The notes under the pieces were generated by a model. It saw nothing but the letters and a program-made list of their open reading frames with translations. It made no database searches and was not told the origin of the DNA. 64,000 bases of DNA from Suillus spraguei (taxonomy: Eukaryota; Basidiomycota; Agaricomycetes; Boletales; Suillaceae): assembly GCA_016800925.1 (NCBI GenBank), contig JABCPU010000110.1, positions 1 to 64,000 on the forward strand, in the 5' to 3' direction. The stretch's first letter is position 1, and each line of letters begins with the position of its first letter. Shown here one piece after another: positions 10,127 to 21,439 of the stretch. The translations under genes and the position numbers were made by a program.

Positions 10127-11385
10127 ACCAGTTATGATGAACTTTTAGAGAAATCATCTACAGTATAGGACTGGTCCTTTGCCCACCACATTTGAAATGC
10201 ATCCCACTTCATAATAACTCATTTTTCGAAAATTGTAGTAGACAGGAATATTCCAATGTACATGTAAATACTACAATGAATTTTTGAGAGCTATCAATGA
10301 CAATGTTATTGTGTTGTAGCAAGATCATTGAAAACAGTGTTATCTTTGATTTTACCAGTCCTTTGCCCACCTCGATTTAGATGTCACATCATGCAACACT
10401 GTAAATTTGTAATCCAAAAGGTAATGATTAGATTAAACATGCTCGTGAGATTGATCCTCTTCTTCCCCATTGTCTTCTTGCTCACTCTCATAAACTTCAG
10501 GCTGAACTCACTTTGGCCTTGACATGGGTTTCTTGATTGCCCCCATCTTTGGTTTGTTCCCACTTGTCAGTGATATGTTGTGTGATAGTGTGAGAACTAT
10601 GTGTGACCAACTCCCCAAGATAAGACCTTTGAAAACTACCATTTTTCAATCTATGTGCTTTGTAGAAGGAACAAAGGAGGTATTCACAAATTTGTTGCAG
10701 GTGAAAATGATGTTCAAAGTATATACTTTGTAGTGTCCCAGCCACTTTTTCTCAAAAAAAATCATTGATGTACTATGGCTTCCAACAAAATTCACTCAGG
10801 ATGGAAAAATCAACTGATTTGTGTCATGCACAACATTGTGGACATCAATTCTTCATCATATACTATACAAATGTCCATTGAGGCCTTGTCTTTAATATCT
10901 TCATATATGTTGATATGAAAAAATGATGAAATGATAAATTTTGCCTGAGGTGGGAAAAGGAGTGGGGGTGGGCAAAGGACTGGTCCTATACTGTATGAAC
11001 AAATGCCAAAGTGTGTTCCAATAGAAAAAAAAATGTAGTTCAGCAGGTTTTCGAACCTGTACAGTCCAAGAGAAATAGATTTTGATTCTGTTGTGGCAAC
11101 CACCTGGCTAAGACTTGTTACAATGGACTTCTAAAGAAACAGTCCATGAATGACTGAATGTCAAGGAGTGTTCTGACATAAAAAACATTGTCATCGGCAA
11201 GTTCCAAACCTGTACAGTGGAAGAGAAGCAGATTTTGATTCTGTTGTGGCAACCACCTAGCTAAGACCAGTTACAATGAACTTCTAAGAAACAATCCATG
11301 AATGAATGCCAAAGTGTGTTACAATAGACAAAAACTGTAGTTCAAGAGAAACATATTTTGATTTTGTTGTGGTAATCACACTGGT
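10127..11385. repeat. Tandem repeat, continuation of the ~148-bp array (with MITE inside)
   Basis: The array resumes right after the gypsy TSD (ACCAGTTATGATGAACTT) and continues after the MITE. GTTGTGGCAACCACC recurs near 11088 and 11240, with a degenerate copy near 11373. The last unit is shortened, and similarity fades by about 11385. Confidence 0.8.
10161..10993. mobile_element. Tc1/mariner-type MITE, 833 bp
   Basis: Terminal inverted repeats of about 27 bp start CAGTATAGGACTGGTCC at the left. At the right, read in reverse, they are CAGTATAGGACCAGTCC, with two mismatches over the repeat. TA dinucleotides flank both ends (10159-10160, 10994-10995). Removing the element joins ATCATCTA to TGAACAAATGCC, which matches the uninterrupted repeat unit at 2433-2460. 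No transposase is encoded. A partial internal copy of the end (CCAGTCCTTTGCCCACC, about 10357) suggests an internal rearrangement or a nested relative. Confidence 0.88.
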
Positions 11386-11999
11386 CAGGTTAAAGTCTTT
11401 AACTCTTCCACTTGGCGACTCACAAGACTTCCCAAGTCGAAGACTTATGGGAACCCTGATTGACACAGCCCAAAAAAAATGACATGCATCAGCAAACTAC
11501 TTGGTTTTGTACAGAACTGTACAGAGCTGTACAGCATGAGAGATGCACAGCTTGGTCCCTTCTGTACACTTCACTACAATAACACTTTATTCTGTCAGTT
11601 CCTGTACAGACCACCACAGATACCCACTGAAAATGTGCTATGTACAATATTTTGAAACTGTGATCATGTGCTACTGTCTAGTAGCACACCAACCTGTAAA
11701 GTTGTACCATTCTGTCCATACATGTAAAAAATGTATGCAATCATGAGAATATATTGAATCACAGATAATGTAGAAACATGGATGTAGATACTGGTAGTTG
11801 TAAGAGACACTAGCACTACTAATAATAATGGATGCATGACGCTCAAGAGAATGATAGTCGTGAAAGAGCAGTCCCAATCTAATCAAGCAGGACCCACAAA
11901 TGACAATGCATTGATGTGTCCTTGCTGTTGAGTTTGCAGGACTGCACCCTGCATGGATTTAATCAGCGAAGACCTCCATTTATTTTGAAAAAAAGCTCC
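11386..11999. other. No gene recognised
   Basis: AT-rich sequence with short repeats of CTGTACAG near 11510-11540. The longest open frames (60-71 codons) show no recognisable motif. Confidence 0.5.
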
Positions 12000-13110
12000 T
12001 TGCCATCCTTCTGCAGCCCACTCAAGAAGCTGTTGTGTCAACTTGGGCCATGATATGCATCCTTCATGACATTCTTGAGTTCAACAATCATTGAGAAATA
12101 GACAGAGGAGTAGTCTTTGCCAGGAAACTTCGGAAAATACTTGCCACTGCCATTCTTGACTAGCCCATCAAAGACACAGGTATACTACAAATTTGGCATC
12201 AGCGCATTATTAGTAGCATGAAATATCAAAAAAAAGTACCACAGCGCAAACCGAAGCCAAAGCCTGCAAAGGTAACTCCTCTTGAAATATATCGGGTCTC
12301 CTGTGAGTGATACAATACAAACCAGTGTAGAAGAAAATGATGGCAGCTGCCTTGAGTGCAGGGTGAGCAGCATTGTCGGTTTTCCAAAGCTCATCCACAC
12401 CATGGCGAAGAAACAAAGACTCGTCCAACAGTTCCATAGCAGCATTCTCGACTCAGGCAGTGCAAGCTTGAGGAGGCACTTCAGGTGAGGGGATGAGTTT
12501 TTACATGAAAGGTGCGATGCTGATAGCTATCTTCTTGAGGTCGGAGCGCCAGGTTGATAAGTCTTCATATAGCTAAATAATACTGCATAAGGGATTGAGA
12601 AAGTGACAATGAACATCCTTACCAGCTTGGCCATATCAGCCTTGTGATCAGGCCATATACCTAGTCAACCTCATGAGTCAGATATCTCAGGAAAAACAAA
12701 AACATACCTGCTTCCACCTCATTACCTGCTTCAAGCCACTCTACAAGTGATGTCGTGAGTGCTTTGGTGACCAATAGAGGCAAATCCTTGACAGAGTCTG
12801 GGAATGCATTCTTTATTGCATGCTGGGCATGACACTCTGCTTTTGCATCATCAAGAAAAGTCTTCCACCATGGAGGATACCAGCTGAGTTGGGTCGGCTT
12901 AGGGCCTTCAGTTGGTTCCTTAGACTTGGCTGATTTGACCTTCTTGGCCTTAATGCCCGAGTCGCATGACTTTGCATTGATGGTTTGAGTCTCCTAGCGA
13001 CAAATGAGATCAAGCATTGCGGGGTCAGGGAGGCGCAGACATCCATTGTTCTTGTGATGATGCTGTAGTACATCATCCAGCTTGGTAGGCTTCAAGGAAT
13101 GGTTAACGAA
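12000..13110 (-). pseudogene. Decayed protein-coding remnant, possibly DUF6532-like
   Basis: Minus-strand fragments in changing frames give conserved-looking peptides. Near 12750-12960 is a W-P-P-W-W segment followed by FLDDAKAECHAQHAIKNAFP. At 12210-12437 is LKAAAIIFFYTGLYCITHRRPD, and near 12030-12180 GKYFPKFPGKDYSSVYFSM. The order and spacing resemble the basidiomycete DUF6532 family (uncharacterised, expanded in repeat-rich regions), but I rely on memory of the pattern and could be wrong. Several stops and frameshifts mean it is not functional as written. Confidence 0.35.
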
Positions 13111-13300
13111 CTCTGTGAAATCAGAAAAGATGTACGTCATTCAGAGCATCATCACTACTAGAGGTCTCATCAATTGCTAATGATCCCATTGCAGGATTCT
13201 CATCTTCATCTCATGAATGCTGGAATCCAAAATCAGATGGTAGAGCGATAGCCTGAGGTTGGGACACTGATGTTCCTTCCTTTGAAAAGCCTGTAACTCA

Positions 13301-13492
13301 TTAGTGACAAATATGATTATTGCTGGATTGCTCAAGTTGGATCAGGTCATCAAGCCAGGTATTACATCCAGATAATGGCTGACTCATATGGCAAGCAACA
13401 GATGAGTGATCTTTGAATCTCTTTCTGCACGAGGGACAATAACTTGAAGCTTCAGGCATGCTGAAGTCGTCAAGATACAAAGTCCCAAACAA
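13301..13492 (-). pseudogene. C2HC zinc-finger peptide remnant
   Basis: A 63-codon open stretch with CPSCRKRF...ACHMSQPLSGC: a C-X2-C-X12-H-X7-C arrangement followed by NTWLDDL. Zinc fingers of this shape occur at the N-terminus of several fungal DNA-transposon proteins. Whether this one belongs to the remnant at 12000-13110 (same strand, just upstream of it) is not clear. Confidence 0.35.
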
Positions 13493-13909
13493 GTCAGACA
13501 GTTATACAGGCCTGGCATTTTCCGATACTCATTCTTCACAGAGCACAATAACGATTTCTGCTATACAATCCTTATCACTCAGTGCTTCTGGTCTATACTC
13601 ACAAAATGCTCTCCAGGCCTACCACAATAGTGATGGGGACTCTCACGAGCCATGTCATTCAAATCTGCACACCAGTTGTCATAGTGGTGTGTCAGATCTA
13701 TTGGAAGTTGTTGACAATTTCAATGCTATGGTGAGTCAGTCCTCTTTCAACGTTTTTGTAAAGTCTCAAAAGGATCAGCATTTCAACAGTCTGTCAAAGA
13801 TTCATCTGATGGTGAAGCAAACCTAATGATGGACCTTGTAAGAGCAAAGCATGATGTTTTTTGAGCTCAGAAGGACCTTGCAGATTCAATACTACAAGAA
13901 AATGAGGTT

Positions 13910-14348
13910 TTGTCAAGCTTGTTAAAATTCCAAGCTGAAAGTGTGGGGAAGAGGTTGGATGATGCAGACCTTGGACTAGGACATATGCAAGTTGTCTTTA
14001 AGAGGCACAGTTGGACTCATCACACTCAGGCCCCTCTATCTGGACAAGGATGTCTGCGCGCCGGTAAGCTCATTGTACTGGTATTTGTTAGCAACTTTGC
14101 CAGGCGCTAAGGAACTTGAGTGGTGTCTGCGATGGGTGCTCTATCAAGAGCGGCGACCCGTGCATATCAGTCTCCTAGTATGGAGTGCGCTAGTTGCATT
14201 GGTCGGAGGTGGGTGCTATGTGCTGTCTCACGACCTACATTACAGAGACGAGGTTCTTGACAACGATCAAAGACGTAGAAGCGATGAGCTTCTACAAAGT
14301 TTGAATAGTGACAATAAGCTTAATGAAAAGCTTATCGAAGGAAGTTGA
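13910..14348 (+). pseudogene. Uncharacterised open stretch with one membrane segment
   Basis: 13992-14348 reads 118 codons and contains a single hydrophobic stretch (LVWSALVALVGGGCYVL), then a charged tail rich in D, R and N. 13910-14110 overlaps it in another frame. No family recognised. It may be the 3' exon of a decayed gene or a chance frame. Confidence 0.2.
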
Positions 14349-14359
14349 GGGTCGAAGAT

Positions 14360-15200
14360 CAAGTAGATTCAAGTTAAAGAAGTACAAAGGCTATCTGCAT
14401 ATATTTATACGTAAGATTGAAGTGGAGCACGAATACATAAGTATCACTGGATTAAGTATGAAGTCAGATAGCCAATAAGAAGATGCATGCTCATAGATGA
14501 GTCAGAGGCATATGAACCAATGAATGCACGCATGTGCGAAAGGGAGTCATAGGTGTGGAGCTGAAGGTATAAAAGGTATGAGCCAATGAGGCGATGCACG
14601 AGTCATAGGTAGATGCAAAGGAAAAGATAAAAGGAAATACGACACCAGACTGAGCCAGAGGGCTATTTGTGTGAACCAGGGGATAGCGTGTATTGAAGCG
14701 CAGAGGAAGGCGTCGAACACAACAGAGGCATTTGAGACACAAGAAGTGCGGGGAGCATAAAGAGCATATATGAGTGCAAGGGGTACCAGAAGAGTGCATG
14801 TTTAGCGACGATGGAGGAGGCGAGCATAGGCGAGGTAGGGAGTAATGATGGCAAGCCAGATGAGGTAGCAGAAGATGAGGATGGAGGCTTTGTCAGGACG
14901 AGAGTAGATGGCGATGCATAGGAGGAAAAATGATAGTAGGGGTGCAAGAAGGTGTTCTTGTAACAGTATCCCAGGATGGACTGGTGTCTGAACACATCAC
15001 AGACAACTTGGAAAATGTGCGGCATGTCACCATCTGGCTTGATTGTTTTTGTTGGTTGGTGCTTTCCTCATTTTGTTTTTATGTTTGACATATGTACTAT
15101 GTGAATCCTTGCGATATTGTTTGTATGTCCAAATTATATGTTGTCACATTGGTTCATAGTTTTCAGTGTGCTACTAGTATGAGCAATGATACAATATTAG
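14360..15200. other. No gene recognised; short direct repeats
   Basis: AT-rich with TATAAAAGGTATGAGCCAATGA-like motifs and repeated AGTCATAGGT phrases between 14490 and 14620. Open frames on the minus strand (14491-14799, 14663-15025) have biased composition and no motif. Confidence 0.4.
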
Positions 15201-15346
15201 CATAGTCTTGTCCTTCATTCACCTCTGTCAATAGACACATTGTGTCTCTTTGCTTTCGGACCTGAGAAGTGGAAGCCTTGGAAGTAGAGCATGGGGGTCT
15301 GGCTTTCTATAGGCACTTGGTACAGCCCCTCAGTCGCATTATAATG

Positions 15347-16785
15347 CTCCAAAAGGAACTTTAATAAATTGCACAATATGGCATCAAGCGCGCAATACAC
15401 AACCTCAAGTGCATGATATACCAGCTACTAGCTGTTTCACAATATATAATATGGCCCTCCAGAAGTCTAGATCATCTCTCTGATGAGCCAAGTTTCTCGA
15501 AGGGTTTGACAGCCTCCTTACAAGGCTGAAGAATTTGTCCATTCAGCAAAAATCTATCCATTCCACCACAGCTGTTTCTGGTCCTCCTCACATCTCTTTT
15601 GCTTTGTACAAGTTCCTGCATGCACCATAGGTGGGACTTCCTATGCAATGGGCTGATGATGCACATCAAGACATTCCTTGACTTTGAGTATAGTGTTTCA
15701 CACAACAGACCTAATAGCATGACATTCCTCATCAGAGATATTGTTGATGCAAGCTGAAATGAGTTGCTCAAAGGTATGCAGAAAGAATTCTTTGACATTA
15801 TATGTACATCAAGTGCAAGTGAGAGAATTTGTATTGGTTTGAGTGAGTAATGTTGCCGGCAAACAGCATAGACATATGCATCCTTGCAAATGTAAATGTC
15901 ACTAAGCTCCAGTAGTTGAATTATGGCAATATTGGTATTTTGACAACATCAGGCCTCCATCTGCATAATATCAGCCATCAGACTAGGAATCCATGCTGGA
16001 AATCAACTGGTCAATGTAGTATGTAGCCACTTTTCATTTGACTCTGAATACCATTATGCTAGTGGAGTTACTATATTAGGTAACCCCACCCACTGCTGCA
16101 CTCGTTCCCCATCTCTAATATTCTATATAGTTCATCTTTCACTGCAACTTTTCTCTCTCACCTGGAATTTAGTTTTTTTATAGAAAGTTCTAATGCAGAT
16201 ATTGACAAGCTCCCAAAATGTTATTTGATGACTGTCTCTGGTGCCACAGACCTATTCTCCCAGCATTCAACATTGTTGTGTTGCCAGCCACTTGATTTTG
16301 TAGAGCCCCAACCATCTGATATCATCTTGTGTGGTGTCTGCGACCCTGATAGCCCTATCTGCCCCCCTCATATTGATCCCTTGTCTGCAGATTGTTTTAT
16401 TGGTGATGTGAATATTACTGTCTAATCTCTCGTACACTCTTCTATTCAGTATCTTTTCTAGTAACATACCACAAAGCATTTATTACCTATACCCTTACTA
16501 CCAGACTCTATCCCCTCATATTGATCCCTACCTGGTCTGAAGATTGCTTTATTGATAAAAATATTACTGTTCAATCTCGATCCCTGCTCTACTCAGCGCT
16601 TTCCCAGTACCATACTATGGAGCTATACCTTGCTACCTGACCAAACTCACCCTGTCTATGGTGCACTCTCTTGATAATAATGCACCCATTACTACTACTT
16701 GCCAGGCCTTAAAAATCATTTGAAGCTTGGTCGCCTGTTAGAATGCTGTATTGAATCGCGCAATTTATTAAAGTTCCTTTTGGAG
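15347..16785. repeat. 26-bp perfect inverted repeat pair bounding 1.4 kb
   Basis: CTCCAAAAGGAACTTTAATAAATTGC (shown here only by its ends: CTCCAAAAGG and AATAAATTGC) lies at 15347-15372. Its exact reverse complement lies at 16760-16785. A weaker match extends outward. The interval contains a tandem duplication of about 160 bp (the phrase GATTGTTTTATTGGTGATGT near 16390 and its variant near 16545). No transposase-like coding was found between the arms. Confidence 0.6.
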
Positions 16786-16989
16786 TGTCATAAATATCAG
16801 TATCCTAGGTACAAAGGTGAGTCATCTAGATATGGCGAGATAAGCAAATGTATGACTACCTTCAGCCTGTTGTAATGGACCAGACCCTTCAGTCCTTTTT
16901 CATGTAGAACCATGGCCCTGGATGTAAAGGTTGTAGAATCATGGCCAGCCAGTCCTTGGCCAGTCTATGTAGGATGGATGCTGGCCAGC

Positions 16990-17118
16990 CTCTACTATAT
17001 ACATATAATGGATTAGCATATAGTAAAAGCATGGCCAGCTGGTATGTGTAAAGTAGAATAGTCTACAATATATAATAGATTAGCATATGGTAAAAGCATG
17101 GCTGGCCAGTGTAACAAA
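16990..17118. repeat. Short tandem repeat with GGCCAGC motifs
   Basis: Two units about 69 bp apart share TATATAATRGATTAGCATAT followed by GTAAAAGCATGGCCAGC or a variant. The same GGCCAGCC words dominate the centre of the palindrome at 25650-26050. The array lies on the far side of gypsy copy 2, so the two may once have been continuous. Confidence 0.6.
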
Positions 17119-17123
17119 CATAT

Positions 17124-17599
17124 TGTTACAATCGTATGTGCCCCTATTCATTTTCCCTTTGTTCCTTTACTTGTATGTTACGTAACATGACTGTGACTCA
17201 TATGCTCAACGCATCTGTACTATAGTTGCCTTCCTTCTTTGGATACGCACTTACATTCTCACACCTCTCTTGGTCTGTGTGCACATATTGGCCTATTTAA
17301 GCACAGTGTACTTGTAGTAGATTCCCTACTTTAATCTTACTGGGTTTTACCTGGAATCTCCTTCGCTTAGGTCTCCAACCTAAGTCGTCTTGAATCGTCT
17401 CTAAGTCTAAGCACTCCTTAGCCTTAGTCTCTATTCTCGCGGATACCTCTTGGACTTATCCTTGAGGCTGAACCCTTGATCGTACTCGGAACGCGTTCCT
17501 TGTACTTTCACCTTGTCCTCTTCTGGACATTGTAAGAACTCCCAGCAGACCGTCTGTGTCTTTTCACTGTCGCTGGTGACACCACCCCAGTTCGTAACA
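17124..17599 (+). repeat. 5' LTR of gypsy copy 2
   Basis: 476 bp, TGTTAC...GTAACA. Inferred parts: U3 17124-17327, R starting at ACTTTAATCTT (17328). The R/U5 region contains CTTAGGT-CTCCA-ACCTAAG (17366-17384), a perfect 7-bp hairpin kept in all copies. Confidence 0.9.
17293..17338 (+). promoter_or_regulatory. LTR core promoter and self-primer start
   Basis: A TATA-like CTATTTAAG (17293-17301) lies about 34 bp before ACTTTAATCTT (17328-17338). If transcription starts there, the first 11 RNA bases would pair exactly with the PBS. Tf1 of fission yeast also uses the first 11 bases of its mRNA as primer. Confidence 0.6.
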
Positions 17600-17600
17600 A

Positions 17601-17611
17601 AAGATTAAAGT
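17601..17611 (+). promoter_or_regulatory. Primer-binding site, copy 2
   Basis: AAGATTAAAGT, one base after the LTR end, the exact reverse complement of 17328-17338. The complementarity stops at both sides of the 11-mer. Confidence 0.75.
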
Positions 17612-17797
17612 CAATTTTGATCGTCGACTATCTAGTCTTCGACCCTGAACCCTGATCGCCTAAATCAGCAGACTAGCGTACGCGTACGCTGAGCAGATTG
17701 TCAAGAAAAGCCCTCTGACAGAAGAAAGCCCTAACAGACAGCAAGACAGCGCGTGTAGGCACCGAGAAAGCATAACTCACCAGAAGAATCATCAACC

Positions 17798-18634
17798 ATG
17801 TCGACCAAAGAATTCGAATACAAGATCGGTCAACCGATAGGTTTTGATGGAGATCGTGATAACTCTCGCGAGTTTATCCAGTCATGCAATCTGCACTTTG
17901 ACATCAATGAAAAGCTTTACACCACCGACAAACAGAAGATCATCTACATAACATCCTTCATGACCGAGAAGAATGCCAAGTCTTGGAAGGAACAATTCCT
18001 TGAACACGCCCAATCTACCGACACTTCGGGACAAAAAGTTGGTTATGGGACGATGGTGGATTTTATGAAGAGCTTCAAAGAAGCATTCGAACCAGTGGAT
18101 ACCAGAATGACTGCGCTCACGCGTCTTAGAGATCTCAAACAAGGAACTGGAGATCTTCACACCTATGTCGCTGACTTTGAGGCACTTGCAGCCAAGGCTC
18201 ATATTACCGATAACGCGACGAAGATCCAGTTCTTCCAAGATGGTCTCAACTGGGGTATCCTCACAAAGCTTTTCAATACGGGAGATGTCTCCGAGATTTT
18301 CAGAGATGTTGTGCTGCAATGCATTGCTATTGACAACGCCCATCATCGGCTTAATGCCATGAGGACACGTCATGTCCCACAACAGAAGAAGAAGAACTAC
18401 GGGAATGCACGGTATATTCCGAACCGTGATTCCAACGCAATGGTCGTGGACCGAATCTCCGATATGGAGAGATCCGAATGCATGAAGAAAGGACAGTGCT
18501 TCAGATGCAGAAAGACAGGACACCGCATCCATAATTGTCCTGATAGAAAGAAGAAAACCCCGCTCCGACAAACCGAAGTCAAAGGGGAAGAAGAAGATGA
18601 AGAGACTGTACGACGGGTTGTGCAGGATTTTTGA
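17798..18634 (+). CDS. Gag polyprotein, gypsy copy 2
   Basis: 278 residues, uninterrupted, the best Gag of the window. It starts MSTKEFEYKIGQPIGF and contains a capsid-like helical domain (residues about 10-180) and a basic segment with PQQKKKNYGNAR. It ends in one nucleocapsid zinc knuckle, CFRCRKTGHRIHNC (18497-18538), and an acidic tail rich in Glu. The stop at 18632-18634 overlaps the start of the protease-bearing block. This suggests that Pol is reached by frameshift or reinitiation, as in other gypsy elements, although this copy also has errors. Confidence 0.88.
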   Translation: MSTKEFEYKIGQPIGFDGDRDNSREFIQSCNLHFDINEKLYTTDKQKIIYITSFMTEKNAKSWKEQFLEHAQSTDTSGQKVGYGTMVDFMKSFKEAFEPVDTRMTALTRLRDLKQGTGDLHTYVADFEALAAKAHITDNATKIQFFQDGLNWGILTKLFNTGDVSEIFRDVVLQCIAIDNAHHRLNAMRTRHVPQQKKKNYGNARYIPNRDSNAMVVDRISDMERSECMKKGQCFRCRKTGHRIHNCPDRKKKTPLRQTEVKGEEEDEETVRRVVQDF

Positions 18635-19292
18635 TGTGGAGAAACAAAGACTCGACATATGTTTCTCCCAATGTAATACTAAGACTTGTACGCGCTGTAG
18701 GTGAAAGAAAAGAACTTCGTGTCCCAATCACCCTCCACTCGCGTACTCGTTTGAAATCCGTCGACACTACCGCTGTTATCGATTCCGGAGCAGCAGGAAC
18801 ATTCATCTCAGAAGAGTTCGTGAAACTCCATCAAATCACACGACGAAAACTCAAGGAACCATTTCGAGTTACAACAGCAGATGGACTCTCATAAAAGGAG
18901 GACCAATCACGCATTACTGCCTCCTAGTGGTCAAGATTGACGATTGAACCATGTATGGAAAATTCAATATCACCAAACTCGGAAGGAGAGATCAAATCCT
19001 CCTTGGAATTCCTTGGTTACGAGCAATGAACCCAATTATAGATTGGGCTGCTGAAACGCTTATCCTTTCAAGGACAGAGAAATCAGATGAGATCGAAATC
19101 GATCTAGACGAAGATAGAAAGAAGAACGGGTTGCCTCAACTCTTCAATCATAATAGGTGGCGACATTCCCGTCTCCCGAAACCCTTTATCGAGACCCCTG
19201 AAAACCCAGAACCAGAAGTACGAATTCCACGTACTGCAGAACCCACTCCCGTGTACAACTGCCGCGAGCAGTATCACCGATTCCCCGCGTAG
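18631..19292 (+). pseudogene. Aspartic protease, gypsy copy 2
   Basis: The active-site block AVIDSGAAGTFISEEF lies at about 18772-18820, and the downstream ILLGIPWLRAMNPIIDW block at about 18990-19050. The two blocks are in different frames, with a break at about 18890 (G-A-C-T-C-T-C where copy 1 reads GAACCCTTATA on the coding strand). A basic/acidic linker follows to 19290, where another frame change precedes the RT block. Confidence 0.8.
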
Positions 19293-19500
19293 AGAAGCGC
19301 AAGAATGAATCTAACCCGAGCATCGGGTCGGACAAGAACCTATTGAGCAACGGCCAATAGAAGAACAGAAACAGGGAAAGAGAAAACCTGAAGAAGAACT
19401 CCCAGGGCGAGACACCAATGTACCGAAACTATCCAAGTTCTTCGTTCCCCCGAAAACTCTTTCAGCTTCAATAGAAGAAATCCCTGACACAGAAGAACCC

Positions 19501-20463
19501 GTGCCCTCGTTGATCCCAACCGAGGATGATGACCAATTCGATACCATGAATGACGTCTGGCATGCACCAGAAGTACGCGAAATTTCCTCGTATGAACTAG
19601 GAGATGGAGAATTTCTTGTGGAATACGACACCAATGGAGTTGGCATGAGGATCATAGAAGAAGTATCCATGGATACACCATTGACACGTGATGGAACTTC
19701 CCAATTCGAACAATCCCCCAACTACTCCACAACTCCACTCCCTCCTCCGAAATACAGTAACAAAGCTCAGGAATTGGCTACGGACGAGAAGGAAAAGACA
19801 AAGAAATCCTTCGAAGAATTGGTCCCGGATTATTTGCACGACTTCGCAGACGTCTTTGCTAAAGACGGGCTGAACAAACTGCCCCCCGAACGCCCTGGTA
19901 TCGATCATCGAATCGACACCAAACCCGGTTTTATTCCTCGCACGTCTAAGGTCTACCCGTTATCGGAAAAAGAACGCGCTGCCGTCAAAACATTTATCGA
20001 TGAAAACGTTGCGAAAGGCTTCATCTCAGAATCGAAATCACCCCAAGCCAGTGGTTTCTTCTTTGTAGGAAAGAAAAGCGGAGAACTACGTCCCTGTCAA
20101 GACTATCGCTACATCAATGATTGGACAGTCAAGAATGCATACCCGCTTCCACTCCCTATTTCCCTTGTCGCACGTCTTCATAACGCACAGTTCTTTACGA
20201 AAATGGATATCCGGTCCGGTTATAACAACATTCGCATCCATCCTGACGACAGGTGGAAAGCTGCTTTTACCACGGAATTTGGCCTCTTTGAACCGAACGT
20301 CATGTTCTTCGGCCTCTGTAATTCCCCAGCAACTTTTCAAGCATACATGAATCGCACCTTTCAACAAGAAATCAATGAAGGATGGATGGTTATCTATATG
20401 GACGATATCCTGATTTTCTCTACGACAATGCAGAACACCGTGAACGGACCAGACGAGTTTTGA
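19501..20463 (+). pseudogene. Reverse transcriptase, main open segment, gypsy copy 2
   Basis: 320 codons open. The acidic N-terminal linker is followed by KDGLNKLPPERPGIDHRI (the usual entry to gypsy RT), then [32 protein letters not shown] (first catalytic Asp), [12 protein letters not shown], and YMDD at 20395-20406. A frameshift after the TTM residues near 20430 cuts off the thumb, which continues in the next frame from 20382. The first Met is probably internal to Pol rather than a true start. Confidence 0.88.
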
Positions 20464-21340
20464 TGAAGATAAGGAAAGAACATCTGTTCTTGAAACCGGA
20501 GAAATGCACCTTCGATGCCGAAGAAGTGGAATACCTCGGAATGATAATTCGCCCCGGACAAGTTGCTATGGACACCGCCAAGACCAAGGGAATCTCCGAA
20601 TGGCCAATCCCGAAATCTGTAAAAGATGTTCGGTCATTCCTCGGTTTTGCAACTTCTACCGCACGTTCATTTCACACTATTCTGACATCGCTAGACCCCT
20701 TATCGATTTGACAAAGAAAGATAAGGCCTTTGAATGGTCAACCGAATGTATGGACACCTTCGAAGAATTGAAACGACGCTTCACTTCCCAACCGGTACTC
20801 CGTAACCCTGATCCTTCCCGACAATTTGCTATTGCTACCGACGCTTCGCTCGTAGCAACTGGAGGAGTTCTCCTGCAGACTGATGAGAATGGTGTTTATC
20901 ACCCTTGTGCATACCTCTCACAGTCTTTGAACCCCGCAGAACGCAATTACCAGATCTTTGATCGGGAACTCCTTGCCATGATCCGGGCATTGAACGAATG
21001 GCGTCATTATCTCGAAGGAAACCCACACCCCGTCCTGGTATTCACCGACCATAAGAACCTTCTGTACTTTAGAAGTGCACAGAAGCTCACCCGCCGCAAG
21101 CACGTTGGCAATTGATTTGTCTATTTACGACATCGAACTGCATCACGTTGCAGGTACTAAATTAGCAGTACCTGATGCACTATCCCGCCGGCCTGATTAT
21201 GACTCTGGCAAAGACGATAACGAGGACCAGACCCTCCTCCCTGACGCTCTATTCGTTCGTCTTATTGACACCGACTTGAAGGATGTGCTTCATCCTCTGA
21301 CCCCCTCGACGACCCTGTCTTCAAGACGGCTCTGATGCCC
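20462..21340 (+). pseudogene. RT thumb/connection and RNase H, gypsy copy 2
   Basis: Carries EYLGMIIRPGQVAMDT (connection), RNase H with IATDASLVATGGVLLQ and [29 protein letters not shown], and the H-H-V-A-G-T-K / DALSRR motif that closes gypsy RNase H (about 21135-21190). Three frames are used. The breaks are near 20650 and 21090 and look like single-base losses against copy 3. Confidence 0.85.
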
Positions 21341-21439
21341 TTGATGGCGTGTGCCTCCCCTATGAAATCGGCACTCTCTGATTGGAAGATTGAGGAGAAC
21401 GTCCTCTATTTTAAGAATCGCGCTTATATTCCCCGGCGC

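Noticed and set aside
10328..10733. Short open frames inside the MITE
   Set aside because: They lack any transposase motif and lie inside a non-autonomous element.
14663..15025. 120-codon minus-strand frame rich in Ser and Leu
   Set aside because: Low-complexity composition, overlapped by another open frame, with no homologue pattern recognised.
17882..18727. 281-codon minus-strand frame opposite Gag
   Set aside because: Mirror of the Gag gene. Gag has the zinc knuckle and is conserved in three copies; the antisense frame has no motif.
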